Of a stretch of DNA of 64,000 nt, positions 1 through 11,494 are shown in pieces. Both the position numbers and the translations under genes were made by a program. The first letter of the stretch is position 1. Every line of letters starts with the position of its first letter. Below the pieces are notes generated by a model. It was not told the origin of the DNA. It worked only from the letters and a program-made list of their open reading frames with translations, and searched no databases. Source of the DNA: Apoderus coryli. Its lineage: Eukaryota > Arthropoda > Insecta > Coleoptera > Attelabidae. The DNA is taken from the NCBI GenBank assembly GCA_911728435.2, contig OU452201.1, positions 2,108,001-2,172,000 of the forward strand, in the 5' to 3' direction.

Positions 1-424
1 ATCCATACAGGACAACTGTGCCTTTGAGCAAGATGTCAAATAATAGTCAACATGTAATATGTAGATTTGAATTGACATCAACACAAAGTTTGAGAGTAAC
101 CACTAAACCTCACTAGCCTGAAGCAGGCATTGTGATTTTCATTAACTCATCATGTTTCAGATTTCTAGTGGTCCGGATATGAAAACTTTTTTCATGCTTC
201 TGTTTTCCACTTGTTATTCCTATGTATACCAGGCGTCCCAGATAAAAGTAACTATACATGCGGATTTCGGAAACGGTAAGGCCTTCTAGATTTCCTGTAA
301 CCATTGCGAACTTTGTTATTTCTTATCGTCGCCATATTGGATTTATGAGTCATTATTGGGTCGTTATTTGTTCTTGCACTAGATACATAACTACCTATTA
401 ATTGACGTAGATCTAGAGGGACAC
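1..424. other. no recognisable gene
   Basis: Short open frames of 60-70 codons occur on the minus strand here, but none resembles a family I know and none has convincing splice context. It may be intron of the small GTPase gene whose first coding exon lies at 3,737-3,842 on the minus strand. Confidence 0.4.
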
Positions 425-467
425 ATGGGAATCCTGAATCTAATACCTTTGGATTCAGGAATCCCAT
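425..467. repeat. hairpin, 16-bp arms
   Basis: ATGGGAATCCTGAATC at 425-440 faces GATTCAGGAATCCCAT at 452-467, an inverted repeat with one mismatch and an 11-base loop. It lies at the left edge of the LINE fragment that follows. Its origin is unknown. Confidence 0.7.
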
Positions 468-479
468 TTGAAGTGGTCA

Positions 480-1250
480 TTCGAGACCGTCAAAAATGGA
501 TAAATGGGGAACCACTATTCCCAGCAAACATCCGTCTGCTATACGGACGGTTCAAAAGGAATAGAAGGGAACACAGGCATGGGAGTATACGAGCCTAATT
601 GCAGGCTCTCTGAATCTCTCGGGAAAAGCCCCACTATGTTCCAAGCAGAGATCAACGCTATTAATCGTTGTGCTCAAGAATGCCTGCAGAGAGGCATCCC
701 GGAACGGCAGATCAATATTATGTCAGACAGTCAGGCTGCGTTAAAAGCACTGAGGTCTTACACCTTCACGTCAAAAGTAGGATGGGAATGCAAACAGACT
801 CTAAAGCAACTGGCAACAAAAAGATTACTCTGACACGGGTGCCAGGACATGAAGGCATAGAGGAGAACGAAGCGGCGGACCAACTTGCAAAAGAGGGCGC
901 AAACGCTCCGTTCTGCGGCCCAGAACCCATCTTTGGCATTCCAAAAAGCCATATGAAGGAAGAACTTCGGAGATGGGAAAAGGAACAACTTAAGTCCTAC
1001 TGGAGAAACACTCCAGGCCTAAAACAATCAAAAAGGTTTATCAAACCTTCAGAGGCCAACGCAGGGAAGCTTATCCAACTGGAAAGAAGCGACCTAAGGC
1101 GACTTACAGGCCTTTTTACGGACGGGACACCACCCAGTGAAGTACCATCTCAAAAAGATGGGCCTAACTGAGGACGACACTTGTCGCTTTTGCGAAGACG
1201 CACCAGAGACAACAGAACACGTGCTCTGTGAATGCATGGCACTTTTCTTT
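480..1250 (+). mobile_element. LINE fragment: RNase H domain plus C-terminal zinc knuckle
   Basis: This is the 3' part of a non-LTR retrotransposon that carries an RNase H domain. The first open stretch (504-833) has the RNase H motifs YTDGS, QAEINAI and SDSQAAL. After a frameshift near 820-830 a second frame continues with VPGHEGIEENEAADQLAKEG, the fourth acidic region of RNase H. A second shift near 1,125 leads to a Cys/His cluster (CRFC...EHVLCEC, about 1,175-1,236), the zinc knuckle usual at the end of such proteins. The reverse transcriptase is missing, so this is a 5'-truncated, frameshifted relic. The RNase H places it in the I/LOA/R1-like group rather than the RTE or jockey types elsewhere in the window. 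Confidence 0.85.
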
Positions 1251-1282
1251 ACCTTCATGTCAAAGTAAAATATTTTTTTCAA

Positions 1283-1612
1283 TTTACTTTTCTTGGGGTG
1301 TTGTTTCTTTTACAAAATTTTCTTTACAAAGCTTTTCTAAACAAAGACAACATCTTTATTTTCCTCAAATAAATTAAATAAAATGACAACGACGTTTCGT
1401 CACTAATTATTTTGTTATTTTTGATATTGACATATTGGAATTTGTGAATTGTGAAAAATGTGTTCAACCTGAAGAAGTTCCTAATTAGTGACGAAACCTT
1501 GGTGTCATTTTATTTCATTTATTTGACGAAAAGAAAAATGGATGTTGTCTTTATTTAGAAAAGTTTTGTAAAGAAAATTTTTGAAAAGAACCAACACCTC
1601 AAGAAAAGTAAA
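1283..1612. repeat. foldback/MITE-like element with ~130-bp inverted arms
   Basis: The left arm (1,283-1,408) reappears inverted in the right arm (1,482-1,612) at high similarity; both carry the blocks reading AAGACAACATC, AAATAAAATGACA and TTTCGTCACTAAT in the left-arm sense. The 73-base centre has no coding capacity. The arms are diverged by small indels, so it is an old non-autonomous element or a snap-back duplication. Confidence 0.75.
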
Positions 1613-1883
1613 CTGAAAAAAATTAGAATTAAGGTTCAAGAATAATAAAAAAAAAATAAATATGTAAAATATTTTAATAACCAGAAGAGATCTAGGCATG
1701 CATTTTTGGGCTATTAAAGACGAATTACTTGGGCTCGATTTTTTAATGATAATGATCGCTGTAATTTACGTAAAAGAAAATATTGGGTCTGCCAGATAAC
1801 TTTTTTTTTTAAATGCTATAAAAGAAAAACTGCTGAATATTTTCTCAAATTTCTTTTTTTATTTGAAAGTACAATCCTTCCGG

Positions 1884-2959
1884 TTAATAATGACAAATAA
1901 TTTCATTCAAATGGCTGCCTCGGCTTGCCATGCAGTAGCCTACACGATCGGTCCAATTTTTAAGCACATTATCGATTGTGTGCAGCTGTATTTCACCAAT
2001 GGCTTCACGAATATTGTCCTTTAAAGCGTCAATTGTCTCTGGCTTGTCGGCGTAACACTTATCTTTGACGGCACCCCACAAATAATAGTCCAACGGTGTC
2101 AAATCGCAGCTCCGAGGTGGCCAAACGACAATAATAATAATGCGATCTTCAAAAACAGGGCGCAAAACATCGAGTGTAGCTTCGGCTGTGTGGCACGTAG
2201 CGCCGTTCTGTTGAAACCAAATGTTGCCAATATCCTCCCCTTCAATTTTTGTGAACAAAAATTCGTTTAACATGGCCCGATAACGATCGCCATTGACTGT
2301 AACGGCCACTCCTTGCTCATTTTCGAAGAAAAATGGCCCAATTATGCCTCCGGACCAAAATCCGCACCAAACAGTGACTCGTTTTGCGTGCATCGGCGTT
2401 TCAATGTATGCGTGCGGGTTTTCTGTGCCCCAAATGCGACAATTTTGCTTGTTTACATACCCGCCAAGATCAAAATGAGCTTCATCTGAAAAGATGATTT
2501 TTTTGGCAAAATCGGCATCTTCTGTAAGTCGATCGCAGGCCCACTGAGCGAAGCGAAAACGCATTGGATGGTCAGTTGCCTTCAACTCCTGAACCAATTG
2601 GATATGTATGGCGTTATACCAAGGTCTTTATGCAATATTCGTCTCAATGATGTCTCCGAAATGTTCAATTGTTGAGACCGACGGTGAATTGATGTTGATG
2701 GCGCTTCACGCACACTTTCTGCCACAGCAGCAATATTCTCGGGTGTACGCACTGTTTTTGGCTTTTCACGCTTTGGTTTATCGATGAGGATGCCAGTTTC
2801 TTTCACTTTTTTCACGAGATAACGAACATACGGAGCTGACGGTGCTTCTCTTCTTCCAAAATCCGTACGCAATTTTCGCACACATTCTGCAACATTACCA
2901 TGATTTTCAAAGCAATGTTGCAATATTTCCCAGCGTTGTTCAAGCGTATACACAATCAT
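1884..2959 (-). mobile_element. Tc1/mariner-type transposase, frameshifted, catalytic Asp lost
   Basis: The N-terminal piece (2,959-2,582) starts MIVYTLEQRWEILQ and holds the helix-turn-helix DNA-binding region. A one-base frameshift near 2,590 joins it to the catalytic part (2,597-1,884), which reads IIFSDEAHFDLGGY (first Asp), WFQQNGATCHTA (normally QDGA) and PPRSCDLTPLDYYLWG (third acidic residue). The second catalytic Asp is Asn through a single G-to-A change (GAC to AAC), so the enzyme should be dead even if the frameshift were absent. Length is near the usual 340-350 residues. I could not define terminal inverted repeats with confidence; ATCCTTCCG at 1,874 and its inverse at 2,970 may be subterminal. 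Confidence 0.9.
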
Positions 2960-3736
2960 ATGCGTTCAGCGGAAGGATAAAACTAATTATCTGTCAAATC
3001 AGACATGAGCTAAGTGTTACCCTTCACGAAATAAGCACTAGTTGAAAAAAAAACGTTGGATGGCGGACGCGATACAATAATAATAACAAAATAAATAAGT
3101 TTTTTTAGCATTTTCAGAGTTTTGTACACCCACAGTAAGTCCTCTGCCATATTTTGCCCACTAAATGGAATACATTTTTCTCTAAACACGAAGGGAGAAT
3201 TATAATGCACTTAAGCACATCTACCCGAGGTTTCCTCTGAGAATGGATCAAAAAGTTTTTAAAGCAAATTTTGTGCAACATTTGAATAATAAAGTTAAAA
3301 GTAGCTTGAAAGGAAACGGCATAAAACTTTGTGTTTAAGACTTTGTAATGTTTTTCTTTTTCTAAAGGATATCAAGTATATAACAAAACAGAACACGTGT
3401 CTTGATTGTAAACTTAAATTAGCACTCTAAATTTAGTTCTGCGAAGGTGAAAAGAAATAGCACAGTGTTATAGCAGAGGCCAAATAAGAGGGGGAGGGTT
3501 TTGACTTTTTTTGTAGGGTGCAAAATGCCAAAAGTTGCGGGGTGTGTTGTTCACCCTATACATGGTATAGACGACTCTCAGGATAACGAATTTATTACCG
3601 CTGGCTTTGATGTTTGGTTTAGTAGTTGCAATATTCATCATTGTCCTGGTTTCGCTAAGGTAGGTAGGATATAATGCAATAAAATAGTAACATAAAATAA
3701 AAAGCATCGCTGTTAAATTTTGATGAGAATATTTAC
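2960..3736. other. non-coding, likely intron
   Basis: I see nothing coding apart from the flank of the transposon. It lies downstream, on the minus strand, of the small GTPase exon and is probably its intron. Confidence 0.4.
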
Positions 3737-3842
3737 CGCTTTTCCCAACGGCACTCTGTCCTAAAACCATGACCTTCAATGTTTTGGGCCTGACATGAAA
3801 TCCCAATTTGGATAAGGATGACTTCGGTGAGGTTGTATTCAT
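3737..3842 (-). CDS. Ras-family small GTPase, first coding exon (partial)
   Basis: The exon encodes 35 residues beginning MNTTSPKSSLSKLGF and ending LKVMVLGQSAVGKS. The last part is strand beta-1 and the P-loop (GxxxxGKS) of a Ras-like GTPase. A consensus donor follows (GCG|GTAAAT) and splits the next codon after G, which fits the Ala that normally follows GKS in Ras proteins. A good acceptor (TTAATTTCAG) lies upstream, so the start at 3,842 is preceded by a short 5' UTR segment in the same exon. The sequence around the P-loop resembles RERG/RASL-type GTPases more than Rab or Rho, but one exon cannot settle this. The remaining exons are not visible towards position 1 and must lie beyond the window or after long, transposon-filled introns. 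Confidence 0.65.
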
Positions 3843-4531
3843 TTCTAACGTATCTGAAATTAATATATTATTCATGTTATATTTAAGACTCCAAAAATTG
3901 CAGACCTAAAATATTGATGTGAGCTTTAATATCCCAATTTGGATTTATATGTTAGAAACCAGTAGCGACAGTTTTGTCTGAACACCACAAGACAAAATGT
4001 CGACTCTTCGGAAAAAAATCATTTTGCGAATCAAAAATAAATAATTATCCATTAAAATTTCGGTAAAACCATGTTAAAAAATTATTTAAATTATTCATGT
4101 TCTTCAAATTTCATCGAATTTTTGCGACAGTTTTAGCCCTCATTGTATAATATCACGTCACGTATCTATAGCCATTATTAAGTTTGCTGGATATCCAATA
4201 TAATAATCTTAAATTCTATTCGCATCAATTCCTCCAGATACCAAATCTCCATATTATAAAAGGGCAAGTCAACAGGAAAAATGTTTTCAATACAGTTAAC
4301 TATGCCTAAACATCCAATGAATTTCAATAAATCTCATGTCTGGCATATTTTTTTTCATGCGTATTTTTAGCACACAATATCATTCTATGCAATACACATG
4401 TTATTGCTTACCAGCTGTCCCAACACACTTCATCAATAATATCTACGAAGGCCACTATTTATATTTTGAACTTGAGAAAGTATCTACCTAATGTGACCAG
4501 CTCTTGAATTTAGCTTAGCAAACCCGTCAAC
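3843..4531. other. no recognisable gene
   Basis: AT-rich sequence without convincing coding potential. It probably contains the 5' UTR intron of the small GTPase gene and the 5' flank of the LINE that starts near 4,532. Confidence 0.4.
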
Positions 4532-7005
4532 ATGAATATCATACAGATATATGCTCCAACTAGTCAAAGTACAGAAGAAGAAATAGAACAATTCTATGAA
4601 GAGCTAGGCAGAACTTTATTACAGACAAAGAAACATGAAACCAACATAATACTCGGAGACTTCAACGCCAAGATTGGGAAAGGAAAAGAGGAGGACACGG
4701 TGGGTGAGTTTGGCCTCGGAAAAAGAAATGAGAGAGGAGATAGATTAATCCATTTCTGTAAAGAAAATCAATACAGTATCATGAACAGTTTCTTTAAATT
4801 ACCACCTAGACGACTCTACACGTGGAAATCTCCAGCAGATGGAATTGAGGGTAATATATCAAGAAATCAAATCGATTACATAATTATCAACAAAAGATAC
4901 AAAAATGCAATAAAAGCATGCAAGACATATCCCGGAGCTGACGTTCCCACCCATCACAATCTTCTCCTAGCAGCCATAAGAGTAGAGTTCAAAAGAACAA
5001 AAAGAAATACGGAAACAATATTTATTAATGCAGATAAGCTTAAAGAAGAATCCACTAACAACAAAGTGAGAGAGGAAATACGTAGACACTTGGAAAAAAA
5101 CCCAGTACCATCGACACAAAATCCCGAGGAAAAATGGCACTACATTGAGGAAACATTAACAAGAGTAACAGAAGATCATCTTAAAGAGGAAAAAAGAACC
5201 AGCCATGGATGACAGAAGGAATTCTAAAAATGATGGATGAAAGAAGAAGATACAAAGGCAAAAACGAAACAAAATACAAACAAATACACAAAAACATCAG
5301 AATAAAGATCCAACAAGCCAAAGAAACCTGGCTAAGTGAAAGATGTCAAGAAATTGAAGAGTTGGAGCAAAGACACGACACCTTCAATTTACACAAAAAA
5401 GTAAAAGAAGCCGCTGGAATATGGAAACAAACACCTGTATCTTTCGTAGAGGACAAACATGGGAACCCTCTACTCAACATAGAAGAGCAAATAACCAGAT
5501 GGAAAGAATACGTGAAAGAGATGTTTCAAGACCAGGGAAGAGAAGACATTGGTAAGCAGGAGGCAGCGACTGGACTTTATATCACAAAGGACGAAATTAC
5601 CAGAGCAGCAAAGTAGCTATTTAATAAAATATATGAAACAGGTATAATACCAGAAGAATGGCTGACATCGATATTTGTACCAATACCAAAAAAGAGAAAC
5701 TCCAAGAAATGTGAAGAACATAGGATTATAAGCCTGATGAATCATGTGCTCAAATTTTTCCTTCGAATAATACATAATAGAATATACAGTAAATTAGACG
5801 AACATACTGGTCAAAATCAATTTGGTTTTAAGAATGGCTTCGGAACAAGAGAAGCACTTTTTTCAATACGAGTATTAATTGAAAGATGTAGAGATGTCGA
5901 TACTGATGTGTACTTGTGTTTTATTGATTTTCAAAAGGCTTTTGACCTGGTGAAACATGATAAACTAATGAACATCTTAAGGTTATGTAACATAGACGAT
6001 AAGGATTTAAGGATTATTTCAAACCTCTATCAGGAACAAAAGGCCAAAATTAGAATAAAAAAGAAAACATCTGGAAAAATTAATATCGAGAAGGGAGTAA
6101 GACAGGGATGTATTCTGTCACCCATACTATTTAACGTTTACTCGGAGGAGATATTTAAAAAAGCTCTGGAGGACACCACAGATGGCATAATTATAAATGG
6201 ACAATGTATCAACAACCTGCGATATGCTGATGACACGGTCATTCTGGCAGATAGTGCTGAAGCACTACAACGTCTAATGGAGAGGATAACGGCAGCCAGC
6301 GAAGAATTTGGAATGAAACTAAATACACAGAAAACAAAAACGATGATCATCAGCAAACACCAGAACAGAACGGTGAAGATCAAGGTTAACGGAAAAGATC
6401 TGGAAAAAGTAACAAGAATAACTTACCTTGGAAGCAATCTTGATGAAACTTGGGACCACTCACCAGAGATAAGAACACGTCTAGAAAAAGCACGTACAGT
6501 ATTTTACAAAATGCAAAAAGTCCTATGTAGTCGCCAGCTGAATCTTTCATTGAGAGCTCGAATACTTAAGTGCTATGTTTTCTCTACTTTACTCTACGGT
6601 GTTGAAGCCTGGACAATGACAGAGGCAACACAAAAAAGAATCCAAGCATTTGAACTCTGGTGTTACCGAAAAATGCTCAGAATATCCTGCATGAGTCATA
6701 TGACAAACGAGGAAGTCTTGCGGAGAATGAACAAGGAAAGAGAGCTCATGATCCGCATAAAGAAACGAAAAACACAATATTTTGGCCACATCATGAGAAA
6801 TGAAAAATACGAACTGCTCCAACTTATAATTGAAGGCAAAATCAATAGCAAAAGGGGACCAGGAAGAAGACGCAACTCATGGCTTAAAAACCTACGACAA
6901 TGGACAAATATGACCTCCATAGAACTGTTCATGACAGCTACAAATAAGATCAAATGAGCAAATGTAATAGCCAACGTCCTTAAGGATAAGGCACCATAAG
7001 AAGAA
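4532..7005 (+). mobile_element. RTE-like LINE, 5'-truncated endonuclease-reverse transcriptase
   Basis: The first frame (4,532-5,212) is an apurinic-type endonuclease: MNIIQIYAPTSQS, LGDFNAKIG and NQIDYIIIN. The catalytic SDH triplet reads THH in VPTHHNLLLA, so the Asp is lost. A frameshift near 5,205 leads into 5,209-6,957, which has one in-frame TAG at 5,614 and then a reverse transcriptase with CFIDFQKAFD, RQGCILSPILF and the catalytic LRYADDTVILA. The C-terminal part ends FGHIMRNEKYELLQ and RGPGRRRNSWLKNLRQW, typical of insect 'endonuclease-reverse transcriptase' LINEs. The frame normally extends a little past the TGA at 6,955; the residual tail (IANVLKDKAP) is visible out to about 7,000. 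The element is inactive. Confidence 0.9.
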
Positions 7006-7010
7006 AAAAA

Positions 7011-7590
7011 ATGAGAGATTCAAGTTACTATCTAATAATCAAATCCAGCTTCATTAGCTTACGATGAACAAACCGTATAAAATCATGAATAACCATAGTT
7101 GATGTTGTATTTCACAAAGGCTCTTTGTAATAAATAATTAACAACTGTATTGAAAATTCAATGACTGTTGCTGGTGGCATTTCAACGTTTGCTCTAGGTA
7201 TTCATTTCATTTGTCGAATATCGGTAAAATTTTTATGGAGAAACTGTAGGATCAAAGCGAATGAATCGATCATAATTAATGTGGAATTAGACCTGTAAAC
7301 TGTAATTTATGGTTCCTCCTCTGCGGATTTTCTGTTTAATGGAAAAACATAAAAGAGAAAGCTTTACATGGATAAAATGAAATCAATAAATGTGTTATAG
7401 GAAACTAAATCATTTGTATGTAATTGCTTTATCTTAAGTTTGATGAGTTCTTTTAATATATCTACAGGGTTTTGTACCAGTTTTATCGTGCTTCTTGGGC
7501 TATCGACTTCAAAATTGGCAGATTTATGTTCTTTGGTATGGGAAAAACTATTTTTTGTTTCTTGAGCCATATATTTATAATTTTTGGATA
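7011..7590. other. no recognisable gene
   Basis: I see no coding signal in this AT-rich stretch between two LINE relics. Confidence 0.4.
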
Positions 7591-8741
7591 TCGTTATCAA
7601 GTTGCTACCCAACAATCATTAACAAATCTTACTGCTGATGATTTCAATACATATTTTACCAGTATTGCGGAAACTTTAACCCATGACTTATCCTCAAATA
7701 TCAGTCCACTGGATTTGTTGTCTATTGACATTCCTGGCAATTTTGAGTTTAATGAAATATCTTTTATTGAGATGAGAGATATAATAAACTCTTTTAAAAA
7801 TAAAAGCTCGAAAGACATTTTTGATTTGAATATCGTAATCATTAAATATATTAAGGATATAATAATTATACCATTGACAATATTGATTAATTTGGCGATC
7901 TCATCCGGTATGTTTCCGAGTTGTCTGAAATTTAGCAAAATTATACCGTTATTCAAAAAGGATCTCCAGATGAATTGAACAACTATCGCCCTATTTCTAT
8001 AGTGCCTGTTCAAGGCAAAATTTTTGAAAAGATACTCTTTAAACAATTAGCCAACTATTTTGAAAGAAATAATTTATTTTCTCCGAAACAATTTGGATTT
8101 AGACCGAAACTTAACACCATTTCAGCTATAGAAAACTTTATAATAATATAATGGCCTTTTTCACAGTGTGGCTTCATATGCTTTGTCAATTTGGGGACAC
8201 TCTTGTCATGCTAGTATTCGCAGGGTATTCGCAATCCAAAGACGAGTGGTGCGAATAATGACAGATTTAAAGTTTAGAGAGGATGTCAGACCTAAGTTTA
8301 AAGAATGTGAAATAATTACACTCCCGTGTCTCTATATCTACAATTCAATTATGTATGTGAAAAATAATTACAATCTGTACATAAGGCATGATGAAGTTCA
8401 CAACCACAATACCAGAAACAAAAATTACATTCTTCCTGAATATATGAGGTTGGGTAGAAGCAGAAATTCTGTGAATTATTATGGTCCCACATGCTATAAT
8501 CATTTGCCAGATAGTTTGAAAACACTGAGCCTTGCAATGTTCAAAAGTAGATTGAAAAACTACTTAATTGACCAGGCTTTTTACTCCATTGATGAATTCC
8601 TCAGCACTGACTTTCTGTTTTGATTTAGTTATATACATTTCTATGTTGTGTTATGTAATATTTTAATATTTAATATGACTTGTGTAAACCTTTTTGGGAA
8701 TAACATGTAATGACAATAAATAAATAAAAAAAAAAATAAAA
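7590..8741 (+). mobile_element. jockey-like LINE with internal deletion of the RT core
   Basis: The 5' part (about 7,600-7,976) reads DDFNTYFTSIAETL and SSGMFPSCLKFSKIIPLFKK, the N-terminal region of a LINE reverse transcriptase. After a frameshift it continues with NNYRPISIVPVQGKIFEK and SPKQFGFRPKLNT until about 8,145. There the sequence jumps directly to the C-terminal domain (SYALSIWGHSCHAS, then 8,168-8,623 ending FYSIDEFLSTDFLF). The YADD catalytic block and several hundred bases are therefore deleted. The 3' end has an AATAAATAAATAAA tail at 8,717-8,741. It is a dead, deleted copy. Confidence 0.85.
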
Positions 8742-9720
8742 AGTTTTAGGTACGTATTAAACAACAAAAATGAAATTAAGTTTTTTTTTTGTATCTCATA
8801 TCATACTTTTTTTTTCCTCGACTATAGGTAGGCTAAGAGAGTTCGGTTTCATTTCTTATGGAAAATAACATGCGAAATCGCTAAGGTCCATTCTGCCCAT
8901 TTTTGGCTCTTTTGAAGGTCACGCGCTTCATGGACTCCCGAGGTTATATGCTACAGGGGTTAGTGACACTTTTTATCCCCCTATTTTTTACGCCACTGTA
9001 TATATTTTATTTTTTAAATTCCTGTTCATTTTTGTTCGAAAAAGTAGTAACTTTATATGAGTCTAAAGTAAACGGTTTTGCAAAAATTTGCCTCTAAACT
9101 AAAATCTGCAACTGCCTGGAATACATAAATTTCGAATTTTTACCATAATTCAAAAACGCCTATAAATATTTTTTTTTAATTTCGTGACCGCTATTTTCTT
9201 TAATAAAATCATATTTTGCACATAAACAATATTTTGAAAAATGAACCAGTGGCATGCTAAAGGGGTTAGTGACACATTTTATGTGCTTCGAAATCCAACT
9301 CATAGTCTCACAACATCCGATGCTAGTTTTCTTACACCTCTTCGTGAGAATATTCCGTACAAATTGACCTTGTATGGCTCAGTAGTATATCAACAGAAGC
9401 TGCAAAACTTCCAGATACATATTGCAATATATGTTATATCATATCTAAACTAAATCAGTTTCTTTCCACAAAAGATACACGTGCCTATAAAATATGAACT
9501 ACAAAACATTTAAAATAATATAGAGGTTGTCCAGAATTCACACCCCGCGTGTTTCATTTGAATTGCGTTCATTTTGACTGTCATAATAATACGTGATTCG
9601 TGTAAGTTTCAGGAGTATGACGATTCGTCACAGTGTGGCCCATATGCCAAGGACGTGAATTCAATGATTATATGATGATGATGAATAGCTGTTAGAACCC
9701 ATTTTATTGATTTGAGATAG
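8742..9720. other. non-coding, with a short direct repeat
   Basis: A 28-base block with AGGGGTTAGTGACAC at its core occurs at about 8,949 and again at about 9,256, roughly 306 bases apart, suggesting a local duplication or paired repeat ends. A 70-codon frame beginning at 9,241 crosses the second copy and resembles nothing I recognise. Confidence 0.45.
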
Positions 9721-10370
9721 AAATAAATAAATAAATAAACCCCTTTACAGAGCAACATATAATACAACATTATAAATAATAAACAATAATAAAGATAATA
9801 AATCAAATTACAGCAAATCAAACAAACCAAAATCAATCACAATCAAGAAACTAAACGGAATAATATTGAACAAAATAACAAATTAAATTCAGATGTAGAC
9901 ATTTACTTTCATTACATTATATTACTATTACATTAACATTACATCACACCCTAAAAAAACTACGAGCAGTTTCCATTAAGTCGTGCAACGAACAATCAAA
10001 TATGTCGCAATCGTTACAGATCATATTAAAATTATTGCACATCACAAAAACTGGCGATTTCGTGTATAGATTAGTAACAGGACGTTTGCAGTAAAACATT
10101 AATCCGTTACGACTCCCCAGGCGTGGAACATTTATATCAATCTCAGCCAGCAACTCAGAGCAATCGATTTTACCATTTAAAAGACCGTACAGAAATTTCA
10201 AAGAAGTAAGAATTCTACGGAACTCCAAGCTACTGACGTTAAATCTATTCCAGAGCATCGAACTATCCACCCCTCTTTCTGGATAAACGCCATCAGATTT
10301 ATATATGAGATATTTAAGGAATTTCCTTTGAATTTTTTCAATGGCGTACCTCAGAAATAAAACAAAAACA
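9720..10370 (-). mobile_element. jockey-like LINE, C-terminal fragment
   Basis: The minus-strand frame that ends at 9,944 reads IEKIQRKFLKYLIYKSDG, RFNVSSLEFRRILTSLKFLY and INVPRLGSRNGLMFYC. It matches the C-terminal domain of the larger LINE at 29,885-31,585 (IEYIQRKFLKYLEFQIDG and FNIPRPSARN). Homology fades near 10,350, so the copy is strongly 5'-truncated. The 3' UTR probably extends left to about 9,720. Confidence 0.8.
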
Positions 10371-10462
10371 AAATAGATGCCAAGATAAAAGTGCTGTGCT
10401 AACGAAATGGCCACACTGTACAACACCAGCTTAATAATTATTATCGGAAAATGTAATTTCAC

Positions 10463-11480
10463 CGTTAGAAAGCACTAAAACAAATTTCATTAAACTTTCA
10501 ACGCATTGAAGACAAACCTTTTTCAATACTTTGTAAACAGTATTATAAAATTCGATAAACACGTGAGACTTGAAATTATTTCCCATGCATAGGTTTAATT
10601 ATTTACAAGTTCCACTATTATGTCGCCCTCAAACAAAGCGTTTGTTTCATACCCTTCATTCGACCAAAATCAGGAAATAGTTGAAGGCAATGAATAAAGA
10701 AAAGACAGGAAGGAGCGTGTAGGCCGTTGACAGTTAATACATGCGATGGAAGTCGGCCATATTGACGAGCCATGTTAGACAGGACAATGATATTATGAAG
10801 GGCTATTTGCATGCCAAACGACATGCGAAGGCAGTGTCATTAAGGATAGTTTCTTAGGGCTTGAATGATAGCGTTTTATAGTCCAATACCGGGCAAAAGC
10901 ATCAAAAAATTGAAATTTTTTCATTACCTGAAGGGTTGTGAAATTTAGACGCAGGACAATGATATTTTGGAACAATTTCTATTTGCAATCACGATATAAA
11001 AGTCGAATTTTCACAAAAATAAATTTAATAGAAATTTATATCAATCATCCAAACATGTTTCGGAACTTAATCCAGTTCCATCATCAGTGACAAAAGGGAA
11101 ACTTATAGATTAATGTGCCAGAAATATCTATTGGGGTCTCATTTTTTTTAACTAATTGAAAAAATCACTGTATTTGTAATGAATAAACAAACAATAGATA
11201 GTTCACAATTTTTTTATTGAGCAATTGTTTTATGATACGCTCTTGGATTTTGAGCCGCCATATGCACGAACCATCTCGGACAACAATAAAAATGCACTAT
11301 GCTCTTCTTTATTCATTGGTTAAAGGTGGCTAAATCTGGAGGATGAGGTAGTCCAATCTGATAAATTTTAGATATAGTGGCTACACAGTAGAGATGCCAC
11401 CTCACTTCAGATAACCTGAAGAAGGGGCAAATGAGAGTTCTGAAACGTAGCTTGAATAGATGTGTTAGTGTAGTCCTAAT
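10463..11480. other. no gene; contains hammerhead-like motifs
   Basis: No coding signal. Two short motifs resembling hammerhead ribozyme cores lie at 11,048-11,093 (minus) and 11,416-11,446 (plus). Confidence 0.4.
11048..11093 (-). ncRNA. hammerhead-ribozyme-like motif (degenerate)
   Basis: Read on the minus strand, CTGATGA is followed by a perfect six-base-pair stem (GGAACT...AGTTCC with loop GGATTA) and then GAAAC. This is the order CUGANGA, stem II, GAAA of a hammerhead. Stem III would be only two pairs (AC/GU) with a two-base loop, and stem I about three pairs, so self-cleavage is doubtful. Hammerheads of this minimal kind are known in Penelope-like retroelements; no Penelope protein is visible here. 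Confidence 0.35.
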
Positions 11481-11494
11481 ACCCGCCTAGAGTT

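Noticed and set aside
113..467. two minus-strand frames of 63 and 71 codons
   Set aside because: Considered as later exons of the small GTPase, but they carry none of the switch or NKxD motifs.
1865..2985. terminal inverted repeats for the Tc1/mariner relic
   Set aside because: Only a nine-base match (ATCCTTCCG and its inverse) could be found, too short to define the ends.
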